Translations under genes and position numbers: made by a program
Assembly (NCBI GenBank): GCA_014983025.1
Contig: JADCLP010000012.1
Span: 1 to 55,786, forward strand
DNA from: Erythrobacteraceae bacterium E2-1 Yellow Sea
Lineage (GTDB): Bacteria; Pseudomonadota; Alphaproteobacteria; Sphingomonadales; Sphingomonadaceae
Length of the DNA stretch: 55,786 bases
Direction of reading: 5' to 3'
In this document: positions 24,705 to 32,022 of the stretch, piece by piece
How the letters are laid out: the number at the start of each line of letters is the position of its first letter
How positions within the stretch are numbered: the first letter of the stretch is position 1
Notes under the pieces: model-generated
Database searches by the model: none
What the model saw: the letters and a program-made list of their open reading frames with translations, nothing else
Told to the model about the DNA's origin: nothing

Positions 24705-24935
24705 ATGAAACTGCCCAATCCCTTCCAGACCTTCAGCCATTGCTGGAACTTCGCCTGCAGGCGGGGACGCCAGGATGGCGACACCTATCACGTCGTCGCG
24801 ACCGGACACGTCGATGCACCCCGCACGGTCCTGTCCGATCGCGCGCTCTTTGCCCGCGAGGATCTTGCGCCGGAGGATATCGAAGCAAGCTTTGATCCTT
24901 TTGCTCTGGCCAGCCATGTCACGGGCACAGACTAA
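24705..24935 (+). CDS. Small uncharacterised plasmid protein
   Basis: A 76-aa protein: MKLPNPFQTFSHCWNFACRR, then YHVVATGHVDAPRTVLSDRA and an acidic end. It has two Cys, no membrane segment, and no family I can name. Ribosome site GAGGA 11 bases before the ATG, preceded by the GC hairpin. Confidence 0.55.
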   Translation: MKLPNPFQTFSHCWNFACRRGRQDGDTYHVVATGHVDAPRTVLSDRALFAREDLAPEDIEASFDPFALASHVTGTD

Positions 24936-24954
24936 ACTTCAGCAACCACGGATA

Positions 24955-25290
24955 TCAGGCGGCAACGGACGAGGCGTGCATTCCCTTTGCGCGAGGCGAT
25001 ACGGAAATCTTCACCCGCACATCACGATTTAGCCGGTCGAGAATACGCATCAGCCGGTCGATGGTGAAGCGGTCGAGCTTGACCTGGCGGATACGGGAGA
25101 AATCCGCCGCAGCAATCCCGGTGCGCGCTTCGGCATCGCGCACGGTTAGCCCTTCACTATCGAGCGTCTTGATAATTTCAGCGGCAAGGATCGCGCGCAA
25201 CTGGCGCAGGCTCGCGTCGGGCACCTCGAAATCGGCAAAGACGTTGCCGGAACCGCGAACCAGTTCGAAATCGTCATTCTGGTCAGCCAC
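24955..25290 (-). CDS. higA: HigA-type XRE antitoxin
   Basis: A 111-aa helix-turn-helix protein (HTH at about 45-85: GLTVRDAEARTGIAAADFSR, IRQVKLDRFTIDRLMRILDR). Encoded after the toxin, with an 8-bp overlap, the typical HigBA order. It should neutralise HigB and repress the operon. Confidence 0.85.
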   Translation of the reverse strand: MADQNDDFELVRGSGNVFADFEVPDASLRQLRAILAAEIIKTLDSEGLTVRDAEARTGIAAADFSRIRQVKLDRFTIDRLMRILDRLNRDVRVKISVSPRAKGMHASSVAA

Positions 25291-25642
25291 CGAGCATCTC
25301 CTTCAACCGCTTGATACGCTCGCGCACGAGATCGATTTCGTGGCGCGGCGTCGAAATTCCCTTGGTCGACTTCTTCTGGAAGGCATGGACCACCCAGATG
25401 TCATCGCCCACTTGCAGCGCGTAAACGACGCGATAGGCGTCGCCGCGCTCCTTGATCGCCAATTCCCACACACCCGCCCCCAAGCCGGTGAGCGGTTTGG
25501 CAATCTCCGGTGTCCCACCGTCGGCCACCACGGTCAGGGCGTCGAATGCCCGATCCATGGCCCTTGTGGGGAATGCCTCAAAATCTTTCCGCGCCGCCTT
25601 GATCCAGGAGACTGTGCGGAGCGTGTTACGCGCCTTCGTCAT
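25283..25642 (-). CDS. higB: HigB/Gp49-like RelE-superfamily toxin
   Basis: A 119-aa toxin: VSWIKAARKDFEAFPTRAMD, KPLTGLGAGVWELAIKERGD, AYRVVYALQVGDDIWVVHAF, and QKKSTKGISTPRHEIDLVRE. This matches the phage-derived Gp49-like/HigB group of mRNA interferases. ATG 25642 starts the conserved part; the frame is open a further 16 codons upstream. Confidence 0.87.
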   Translation of the reverse strand: MTKARNTLRTVSWIKAARKDFEAFPTRAMDRAFDALTVVADGGTPEIAKPLTGLGAGVWELAIKERGDAYRVVYALQVGDDIWVVHAFQKKSTKGISTPRHEIDLVRERIKRLKEMLGG

Positions 25643-26508
25643 GTAGTCATATTTGCCAACAAAGTCAATCCGAACCAATGCAAGCCGCAACCAACGATAT
25701 GCGGCGAGCCAGCATTGCTATCGCCTGCAGCATAAGCTTCGGTGCGAGGCAGGCAAAGCGAAGGACTTCGTATTGCCCGTGGTTTAATCTCTTCGCCAGC
25801 GCCTACCTTTCGGTCATCGCCCATCTGCCCCGTGAGGCCCGTTATGCACTGAGCGCTGCTTTGACCGGGCGGGATTATCTCCCGGAACGGTGATGGGCGG
25901 CGATGTGCGACACATGGTGCCAGAAAACGTGGCGCTGGAGCATTGTAATGCCGATGGTTGGCTCTCTTTTCGGCCGGTGACGCCGCGCTGAACGCCATCA
26001 GTGCGGCAGAGTGTTGGATGGGCGATCGACCATTTGCCCAACCTGAGCAGGGTATAGACGCCCGCCTTGCCGGACCCGCGATCATTATCGCGGAATGCCA
26101 TTATCCGTGAATCCCCTCGGCCGCGTCGGCGCAATCGCAGGACGATCCCGATGCCGACCCTGGGCAACGGCCAGCAGCTCCGGTGACTGTTATGCATTGC
26201 CGCAATGGTGGGGAAGAACAGGACCGGCAACCGACACCAGCGACGGATAGATCAGTTCATCGTTGTTCCCCTGTCCGGGCCGGTGGGTCTGTTCCCTCTC
26301 TTTTCCTCGCCACCTGATCCGCTCGTCCAGCGCCCCCAACCCGCAATCCTTCGGGCCGAGTTGCCGCGCGATGCGCGGCTGCCCGCACCACCCCTCGTAT
26401 CGGGGTTTCCCTTCGCGCCAGGGCGCTGCGGTGGAGGCGCTGTCCGGAACGGCTCTTTCCGGTGCTCGTCGAGGGGACAGGCCCCCGACCCAAAGAAGGA
26501 ACCTCGAA
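25643..26508. other. Long region between higBA and ssb without a confident gene
   Basis: About 870 bases. A 71-codon + frame (25678-25893, with CPWFNLFASAYLSVIAHLPR) and short frames at 25897 and 26033 have protein-like stretches but no clear ribosome sites. They may be decayed genes or small proteins. The last 250 bases are a C-rich leader for ssb. No RNA gene was recognised. Confidence 0.35.
26469..26507 (+). promoter_or_regulatory. Leader stem enclosing the ssb ribosome site
   Basis: TCGAGG (26469-26474) pairs with CCTCGA (26502-26507) directly before the ATG, enclosing a GGGG/CCCC inner hairpin and the ribosome site AGAAGGAA. The same design occurs at 27517-27555. It could gate translation of ssb. 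Confidence 0.4.
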
Positions 26509-26907
26509 ATGAAAAATCTCGTCATCCTCGCCGGTAACGTCGGCGCCGATCCCGAAGTCCGCACCACCCAGAGCGGCGCGAAGATCACCACCATCTCGCT
26601 CGCGACCTCGCGTCCCAAGCGCGACAGCGACGGCAAGATCCTGAAGGATCGCGACGGCCGCCGCATCGACGACACGGAATGGCACCGCGTCACCCTTTTC
26701 AATGGTCTGGGCAAGGCTGTCGCCGAATACGGCTTCAAGGGCCAGAAGCTCCTGGTCGAAGGCCGCATCCACTACAGCCGCTACACCGATAGCGACAACG
26801 TGGAACGCTACGCGACCGAGATCATCGCCGAGAAGGTCGACTTCCTGAGCTACAAGCCGCGCGACAACGCGGCCGACGATGTCGAAGACGACGACATCCC
26901 GTACTGA
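26509..26907 (+). CDS. ssb: Single-stranded DNA-binding protein with acidic tip
   Basis: A 132-aa SSB: KNLVILAGNVGADPEVRTTQ, KITTISLATSRPKRD, EWHRVTLFNGLGKAVAEYGF, KGQKLLVEGRIHYSRY. The end DDDIPY mirrors the DDDIPF tip by which SSB recruits repair and replication proteins, but the linker is short. It is likely a plasmid SSB acting on DNA entering by conjugation. A strong terminator follows. Confidence 0.93.
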   Translation: MKNLVILAGNVGADPEVRTTQSGAKITTISLATSRPKRDSDGKILKDRDGRRIDDTEWHRVTLFNGLGKAVAEYGFKGQKLLVEGRIHYSRYTDSDNVERYATEIIAEKVDFLSYKPRDNAADDVEDDDIPY

Positions 26908-26921
26908 GTGACACCCGCCAA

Positions 26922-26953
26922 GGGCCCGGCGCCGCAAGGTGCCGGGCCTTTTT
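26922..26953 (+). terminator. Rho-independent terminator after ssb
   Basis: GGCCCGGC (26923-26930) pairs with GCCGGGCC (26941-26948), followed by TTTTT. Confidence 0.85.
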
Positions 26954-27516
26954 CATGTTGCCCATGCGATGTGGGAAGCACGGCGGCTGCCGATGGATTT
27001 TCGCGCAGTGATGAAATCGGCGCGTCATGTCCGGGCTACGGGTTCTGCATCCCGCGATGTGCCCGAGCTTGTCCGCTGCAAACATGGTGGCGGCCCTGAT
27101 CATTTCCCTGTCTGCGTACCTCGCCGCAAAGGGGAGGGGGGCGCTCACCATCCAGACTGTGAGCAGGCGAGTGATAGCCTAGCGCAGCGTCGCCGGTTCA
27201 TCGATCAGCATGCAGGGCGATACCTGCGAGAAGGCAGCGACCGTGCGGGGCAGCCCTGTTTCTTCCGGGCTTTGGCCAGACGGGCCGGGGTGACCAAGCT
27301 GACCATCATGGTTCGATCCGGGCACTGGCGGGCAATCATGACGTTGATCGCAAGGCTCATGCGGCAGGGCTGATTCCCGCTCTCTCTTGCGCAATCCTTG
27401 GTCCTGCGAGCGGGCTTAATGCGTTCAACCCGCGGGGGGTCCGGGCGCTACGCTACGGCTTTTTCCCATCCTGGAAAAAAGTGATCGCAGCCGCTTCGCG
27501 GACACGTCGGGCGCTG
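26954..27516. other. Region without a confident gene
   Basis: About 560 bases. A + frame at 26939-27373 begins inside the ssb terminator and has unlike composition; it is not accepted. CTTTTTcCCATCCTGGaAAAAAG near 27460-27482 is a near-perfect dyad in the leader of the small gene at 27557. Confidence 0.35.
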
Positions 27517-27555
27517 TCGAGCGGGGATCAGCCCCGCCGCACCCAGGAGCCTCGA
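27517..27555 (+). promoter_or_regulatory. Leader stem before the small gene at 27557
   Basis: TCGAG (27517-27521) pairs with CTCGA (27551-27555) and encloses a CGGGG/CCCCG inner hairpin and the ribosome site CAGGAG. It has the same arrangement as the ssb leader at 26469-26507. Confidence 0.4.
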
Positions 27556-27556
27556 T

Positions 27557-27721
27557 ATGTTCAACGATGTCATGCTTGCCCGCCGCAGCGCGCTCAGCCT
27601 CTCCAGAAACCTGATGGTCATCACCCTGGTCATCGCAATCGGCACTCAATACGCCGTCATCACCGAGGAAGACCGCGATGCCAACCTCCAGATCGTAGCG
27701 GAATTCGATCCATTCGGGTGA
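27557..27721 (+). CDS. 54-aa small protein
   Basis: A short frame with a good ribosome site (CAGGAG) and structured leader. It begins MFNDVMLARRSALSLSRNLM, continues with a hydrophobic stretch (VITLVIAIGTQYAVI, about 21-35) and ends in an acidic segment closing with EFDPFG. The hydrophobic part could span or touch the membrane. The family is not recognised. Confidence 0.5.
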   Translation: MFNDVMLARRSALSLSRNLMVITLVIAIGTQYAVITEEDRDANLQIVAEFDPFG

Positions 27722-27795
27722 CATTCCACCTGCCGCCCACCGATGGTCCCAGGGGTTTGGTACCCTTGGGGCCATTGCCATTTTCACAATGGTTC

Positions 27796-28152
27796 ATGGC
27801 CCGCTCCCGCGTTCATTCGACTTTGTGTCGCGCGCTCGATAGACTGCACCGCGTGATGAGTGTGCCAGACCTGACGGACGAGATTGAGTGGACCGACGAC
27901 GAAATCGCCACGGGGCTGGAGAGATTGTCGGTTAGCCTGGGCCTCGCTCTGCGGATCGAAGGCGAACCGGGCTTCTGGCATGGCCGGTTCTTTCAGGATG
28001 AAGCGCACACGCCCTGGGGGCACCGGGTGTTTTTCTCGCGTGCCCGCAAACAGGTGGAGGCCCGGCGCGACATTTACGGGCAATTCGTCGATGTGCTTGG
28101 TCACATCTTCGGCGATGCCAGCGCAGACAATGGATCGAGTGCTCACCATTGA
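27796..28152 (+). CDS. Uncharacterised 118-aa protein
   Basis: Encodes MARSRVHSTLCRALDRLHRV, then DLTDEIEWTDDEIATGLERL and an aromatic/basic C-terminal half (GFWHGRFFQDEAHTPWGHRV). It is not recognised. The + frame is preferred to the equally long antisense frame because of its acidic-helix composition and the neighbours' direction. The start is uncertain; a Met at codon 21 is possible. Confidence 0.5.
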   Translation: MARSRVHSTLCRALDRLHRVMSVPDLTDEIEWTDDEIATGLERLSVSLGLALRIEGEPGFWHGRFFQDEAHTPWGHRVFFSRARKQVEARRDIYGQFVDVLGHIFGDASADNGSSAHH

Positions 28153-28221
28153 CCTACCCTATCTCGCTGTCCCCGCGCTGCACCGGGGCAATCGACCGGA
28201 TTTGATGCGCCAGACCTGACC

Positions 28222-28665
28222 ATGCCCGTTCCCGTCATCGCCGCCGGCCTCCTGTTCGCCTGTACCCCGACGCTGGTCTATGACGGCGATGGCCCGGTCA
28301 CATGCGCCGAAGGTCCGCGGCTGCGGCTCGTCGGCATCGCGGCGCGCGAACGCGACGATAGCTGTCGTCCCGGCCAGCCCTGTCCGGCGGCATCGGGCAT
28401 GGCTGCCACCCGCGCGCTCGTGGACCTCCTCGGCGGTTCGCGCGGCACGGTGCGTTATTACGGCTCGCCCTTCGCGCATGTCCGTGTTGCCGCGCCGACC
28501 ATGCGCTGCCTGTCGACAGGCGCGGCCAGCGGAAACCGCACCGGTGCTTCCTGCACCATGGCCGACGGCCGCAATCTGTCTTGCGCGATGCTTGCGACTG
28601 GCACGGTTCTGCGCTGGGATCGCTTCTGGCCCGCCAATCTTCGCTGTCCGCGCCGCAAGCCTTGA
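28222..28665 (+). CDS. Secreted staphylococcal-nuclease-like protein, degenerate
   Basis: A 147-aa protein with a signal-like N-terminus (about 1-18) and a thermonuclease-type core: YDGDG (Asp of the active site) followed by PRLRLVGIAARERDD. In active enzymes the latter is RLxGIDAPE; here the Ca-binding Asp is Ala, while the Arg and Glu appear kept. Eight Cys residues suggest a periplasmic, disulfide-bonded form. Nuclease activity is uncertain. Confidence 0.6.
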   Translation: MPVPVIAAGLLFACTPTLVYDGDGPVTCAEGPRLRLVGIAARERDDSCRPGQPCPAASGMAATRALVDLLGGSRGTVRYYGSPFAHVRVAAPTMRCLSTGAASGNRTGASCTMADGRNLSCAMLATGTVLRWDRFWPANLRCPRRKP

Positions 28666-29005
28666 AACCTGAGCCGGATCTTTTCGCGCCCCAGGTTCCC
28701 GGAAGTTGAGCCGCGCGTCCGCGCGGCGCGCGTGCCTTCGTCTGGAAGGGGCGGCCACCCCTTCCCTGCGCAAGAGCTGGACCGTCTCGCCGCGTCGCGG
28801 CTCGCTTGGCGGCCAGGGGTGTCCCCGGTCTTCCGCGCTCGCTCCCGCTCGCTTGTGCAGGCCGGGTCATTCCTGCTCCCCCTGACCGGCTCTCATTTGC
28901 GCATTCCCATCCCCCGGCTTCGCCAGCGGGCAGAAGCCGATGGCGGGCCATCGCCTTCGGCTCTCCCATTGTCGAAGACATGGACAGATTCCCAGGCGGC
29001 GGGGT
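28666..29005. repeat. Hairpin-rich intergenic region
   Basis: About 340 bases between two convergent gene groups. GGAAGGGG (28744-28751) pairs with CCCCTTCC (28758-28765) around CGGCCA, and CCGCGCG/CGCGCGG-type stems lie at about 28713-28728. No gene was accepted. Confidence 0.45.
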
Positions 29006-29260
29006 TCAGGCCATCCCCCCGACAAAACCGCTGGTCTGGTTCCTGTGCATCATGGCCAAGCGCATCCTTCCCTTGCAGCCCAACACCCGGCAGCGCGAGC
29101 GCGCCTCGATTTCGTCGATGTAGAGATGGCCGGCGGCGCGTTCGTCCACCAGATAGCCCCGCGTCAGATAGCGGACCTGGCCGCAGCGGCGGCAGACTGC
29201 TTCTAGTTTTGCCCCCTCGGGCAGATCGCCGCAGCGCAGTTTCGATTTCCAGCTGCCCAT
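29006..29260 (-). CDS. Small zinc-ribbon-like protein
   Basis: An 84-aa basic protein. CRRCG (about 23-27) and CRVLGCKG (about 57-64) give two Cys pairs suited to a zinc ribbon, with LTRGYLVDERAAGHLYIDEI between. Its ATG overlaps the stop of the upstream polymerase fragment (ATGA). Function unknown. Confidence 0.6.
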   Translation of the reverse strand: MGSWKSKLRCGDLPEGAKLEAVCRRCGQVRYLTRGYLVDERAAGHLYIDEIEARSRCRVLGCKGRMRLAMMHRNQTSGFVGGMA

Positions 29261-30060
29261 CACCAGAAATCCTCAGCCGACGGGATGCGCGTGTAGCTAA
29301 TCTTGCCGCCGATATTCTCGACATGCCGGTGGGGCCAGAAGCCGATGCTGGCGACGGTCTTGCCCCATTTGTAATTGAGCAGATCGATCGCCGTGTTGAT
29401 CGCTTCCCAGCGCTGGCGTTCGCTGTCGTCGGCAAGGAGAAAGTCGAGCTGGCGGCAATCGGACGGCGAGAGGTCGAACAGGGTGACGCCGAGCCGGTAG
29501 ATCAGCGTGCGCGGCGGCAGATGGCTCACCGCCTCGCGCCACAAAATCTCGAACTCAGACAGCAGCGCCTGATCGTCATGGACCGTCGGCAGCACCCGTT
29601 TGCCGCTCCAGTGTCCGCCGCCGTGATCGAGCCAGAGCCAGACACCCGAACAGTAGAAGCCTTCGCGCCGCAGCCGCCGCGCCGCTTTGGTGAGCAGCAC
29701 CCGGCAAATCGCGCGCGCGCCTTCGGGCGCGCGGCACTCCGGCGGCAGCACCCGGCCATGGCCGAACATCCCGCGGCGGCTTTCGGGAGCCTGCACGTCA
29801 TAGCCGTGCAGCGCATACCACAGCCGCTCGCCGGTGACGCTGCGCCAGATCTTGCGCATCTGCTTGGGCTCGGTGTCATAGAGATCGCTGACCGTGACAA
29901 TCCGGCTGCGGATCAGCCGCTTCGCCATATTGGTGCCGACGCCCGGAATACCCACCCGTTCCCCGCCCAGCTTATGGCCGTTCGCGAGTGACCCCAATGC
30001 CAGTGAAAGGCAGGTCTGGTTGACCGTCATCCGGCGCGCCGATAAATTGCGGATACCCAC
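29260..30060 (-). CDS. Y-family DNA polymerase, 5'-truncated (thumb and little-finger part only)
   Basis: A 266-aa frame matching the C-terminal half of DinB/UmuC-like polymerases. ERVGIPGVGTNMAKRLIRSR is the helix-hairpin-helix of the thumb, then GERLWYALHGYDV, and a little-finger domain (RVLLTKAARRLRREGFYCSG and onward). Palm and finger domains, with the catalytic Asp residues, are absent; full-length relatives are about 390-420 aa. The fragment could be a relic, or a DNA-binding remnant kept with the small zinc-ribbon gene that follows it. Confidence 0.65.
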   Translation of the reverse strand: MGIRNLSARRMTVNQTCLSLALGSLANGHKLGGERVGIPGVGTNMAKRLIRSRIVTVSDLYDTEPKQMRKIWRSVTGERLWYALHGYDVQAPESRRGMFGHGRVLPPECRAPEGARAICRVLLTKAARRLRREGFYCSGVWLWLDHGGGHWSGKRVLPTVHDDQALLSEFEILWREAVSHLPPRTLIYRLGVTLFDLSPSDCRQLDFLLADDSERQRWEAINTAIDLLNYKWGKTVASIGFWPHRHVENIGGKISYTRIPSAEDFW

Positions 30061-30153
30061 TCCCTGGTCCGGCCAAAGTCTCCGGCACGAACTTAATGCG
30101 AAGGCATTTTGATGGAGCCGACAGGGGCGTTTTGACTAACAGAGGATCGCACG

Positions 30154-30771
30154 ATGGCTCGCAATGTTCCCGCCTCTGATCGGCCTGCCGTCGCCGCGCT
30201 GCGCGATCGACGCCTGCGCATGAGACGGGCGCGAGAGGAGCGGGCAGAGCGCAAGCGTCATGCCCGTGAGGACGCGGCGCGAAAGCGGAAGGAAGCAAAG
30301 CACTATGCGCGCGACGTGGCAGCCGCCGTTCGCCATACCGCGCTCAAACTGGAAACAGATCGCGCTTCATTCGCCGCCGATCTTGCCGCAGCAAAGGCGC
30401 GCAGTCTCCTGACAGGAAAATCGCTCCTACTCCTCACGTTCGCGGCCGCGACTGCCGCGGCGTCAAGCACTGTGATCGCCCATTATGCGCGTGCGCCGCT
30501 GCCGCTCGACCAGGCTTTCGCGACGATGCCACTGCTTCTGGCGGGGTACATCGTCGCAGCATTCGCCGCATGGTACTGGTTGTCGGACGTGCTCGCGCCG
30601 TGGTGGATGCGCAAGGACGCTGAGATCATGGCAGCGCGTATGCTGACGAGAACGGATCGCCGTGCATCGGCGCTGGAGGCTGGTGACTATATTGCGGCTC
30701 AGTCTTTGATGCGCGCAGGCAGATGGCCTGATACCCCACTCGAAATCCGGTTTCCTTCGGATCAGGAATAG
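30154..30771 (+). CDS. Membrane protein with basic coiled-coil N-terminus
   Basis: A 205-aa protein. Residues 15-50 are almost all charged (Arg/Glu/Lys, coiled-coil-like). Two membrane segments lie at about 88-108 and 124-146. The C-terminus is soluble. It is located on the oriT-proximal edge of the leading region. No family recognised. Confidence 0.7.
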   Translation: MARNVPASDRPAVAALRDRRLRMRRAREERAERKRHAREDAARKRKEAKHYARDVAAAVRHTALKLETDRASFAADLAAAKARSLLTGKSLLLLTFAAATAAASSTVIAHYARAPLPLDQAFATMPLLLAGYIVAAFAAWYWLSDVLAPWWMRKDAEIMAARMLTRTDRRASALEAGDYIAAQSLMRAGRWPDTPLEIRFPSDQE

Positions 30772-30852
30772 GGCGCTCGAAACTCCACCTGCCTATCGTC
30801 AACGCTAACGAAGGCTCGCCGGGCTGCTCAAGAACCCGGCGCGTCCCTTTGC

Positions 30853-31113
30853 CTAATCGGAACTGAGTCTGGCGAGCGCGCGAGCAACCGTTTCGCCGCC
30901 ATGCTTTGCCACTGCCCTCGCAATCGTGGTTGCATCGGCTCGGGAAAGTTCGGCGACCTTGACGCGGTTGATGGCCGCAATGAGTGTGGACTTGCCGGCA
31001 TCAGCCTGGGCGGCAAGCGCTTCGCGTTCGCGCTCCTGCAATTGGCGCAGGAGTTCTTCGGCCTTGATCCTTGCCGCCTGAATGGCCTCGATGGTCTGTG
31101 ATTTCCTGGCCAT
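30853..31113 (-). CDS. Small helical protein beside oriT (TraC/TraD-like accessory candidate)
   Basis: An 86-aa protein: MARKSQTIEAIQAARIKAEE then LLRQLQEREREALAAQADAG. It forms a long amphipathic helix and then a compact basic end. It resembles, in size, position and MARK.. start, small accessory proteins coded divergently from relaxase genes (TraC/TraD of Agrobacterium-type systems), but identity is low-confidence. The ATG at 31113 is chosen over 31182. Confidence 0.55.
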   Translation of the reverse strand: MARKSQTIEAIQAARIKAEELLRQLQEREREALAAQADAGKSTLIAAINRVKVAELSRADATTIARAVAKHGGETVARALARLSSD

Positions 31114-31359
31114 GCAAAATACCCTCTCAATGTACCCGCTTCTGCGTTGCCATCGAATATCGCGCGCCATGCGAATTGGCAATCGACGATACGGTCTGAT
31201 CCAGGTGCCGCGGTTGCTGCCTAACAGTTCATCGAAGCAACGGCTGCGATTGTCGATTCCGGTCGTTCAAAGGGCCTACCCGCGCACCCACTCCCTCCCG
31301 TCCGCGTCTGCCAAGTCCTGATTGTGCGGTAAGGCATTGGATGATAGAGAAGAGCTAGA

Positions 31360-31437
31360 GATTGAAGTTTGCAGGATAGCTGTTGCAGTGCCATTGTAAC
31401 ACAATGTGACCGCAATAGTCCGCTGCACGGGGCTGTC
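31360..31437 (-). other. oriT: Candidate origin of transfer (oriT) with MOBP-type nick motif
   Basis: Between the divergent accessory gene and the mobilization genes. On the minus strand TATCCTGC (31371-31378 complement) matches the MOBP/VirD2 nick consensus YATCCTG/Y; the nick would be between complement positions 31372 and 31371. An inverted repeat CATTGT-aac-ACAATG (31392-31406) lies 13 bases 5' of the motif on that strand, as in IncP-like oriTs. This polarity makes the minus strand the transferred strand, leading toward lower coordinates. Confidence 0.55.
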
Positions 31438-32022
31438 ATGACACATGTCACACTGCGCATTGATGACAAGGTGAGCGAGCTGATCGATGCGCTGTCGCGC
31501 GCGGCAGGCATGTCCCGCAGCGCGTGGATCAACCGGGCGATCACGGATGCGCTGGGCAGCCGGATGGACGAGGTGCGCGATACGCCCGAAGGGGAGGGCA
31601 TGAGCACCGATCGGATCTCGGTCCGCATTCCCAAGTCGGAAATTGCGACAATCGAAAGCGTTGCGAGGAAGGCGGGTCTCTCGCGGCACGAGTGGCTCAA
31701 GCGTACGATCCGTTGGCAACTCTGGACGCGGGCGGGAAACCTGCGCCTTGTTCCATCGAGCAATCGGCAATTGCAGCAGATCGCAAAGCAGATACGCGCG
31801 CTCGGCTATTCGCTCAATCAGGCGGTGAAGGCGATGAACGTCGCCGCCAAACCCGATGCGCCGCTGGAGATTGCCCAGACCGCGCAGCATGTCCTGGCGC
31901 TGCGCGATGACATTCAGGCGTTGCTCGAAGGTGTCGATAGTCAGGTACGCCATGCCGCGATGGGTGAGGTTGCCTATTGGACGCAGCGGCCTTCGGTGCA
32001 GCAAGCCGGCGAAGCGCAATGA
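31438..32022 (+). CDS. Mobilization accessory protein with two ribbon-helix-helix segments (MobC/TraJ-like)
   Basis: A 194-aa protein with two RHH-type segments: TLRIDDKVSELIDALSRAAG followed by MSRSAWINRAI, and ISVRIPKSEIATIESVARKA followed by LSRHEWLKRTI. The helical C-terminus (SLNQAVKAMN) resembles the MobC family. It probably binds oriT and helps the relaxase. Its stop overlaps the relaxase start by 4 bp. Confidence 0.75.
   Translation: MTHVTLRIDDKVSELIDALSRAAGMSRSAWINRAITDALGSRMDEVRDTPEGEGMSTDRISVRIPKSEIATIESVARKAGLSRHEWLKRTIRWQLWTRAGNLRLVPSSNRQLQQIAKQIRALGYSLNQAVKAMNVAAKPDAPLEIAQTAQHVLALRDDIQALLEGVDSQVRHAAMGEVAYWTQRPSVQQAGEAQ

Noticed and set aside
26939..27373. 144-aa plus-strand frame after ssb
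   Set aside because: Starts inside the ssb terminator, has no ribosome site, and shows mixed His/Arg/Cys composition without motifs.
28732..29991. 419-aa plus-strand frame over the Y-family polymerase fragment
   Set aside because: The minus strand encodes recognisable thumb and little-finger motifs; the + frame is low-complexity and crosses a hairpin region.
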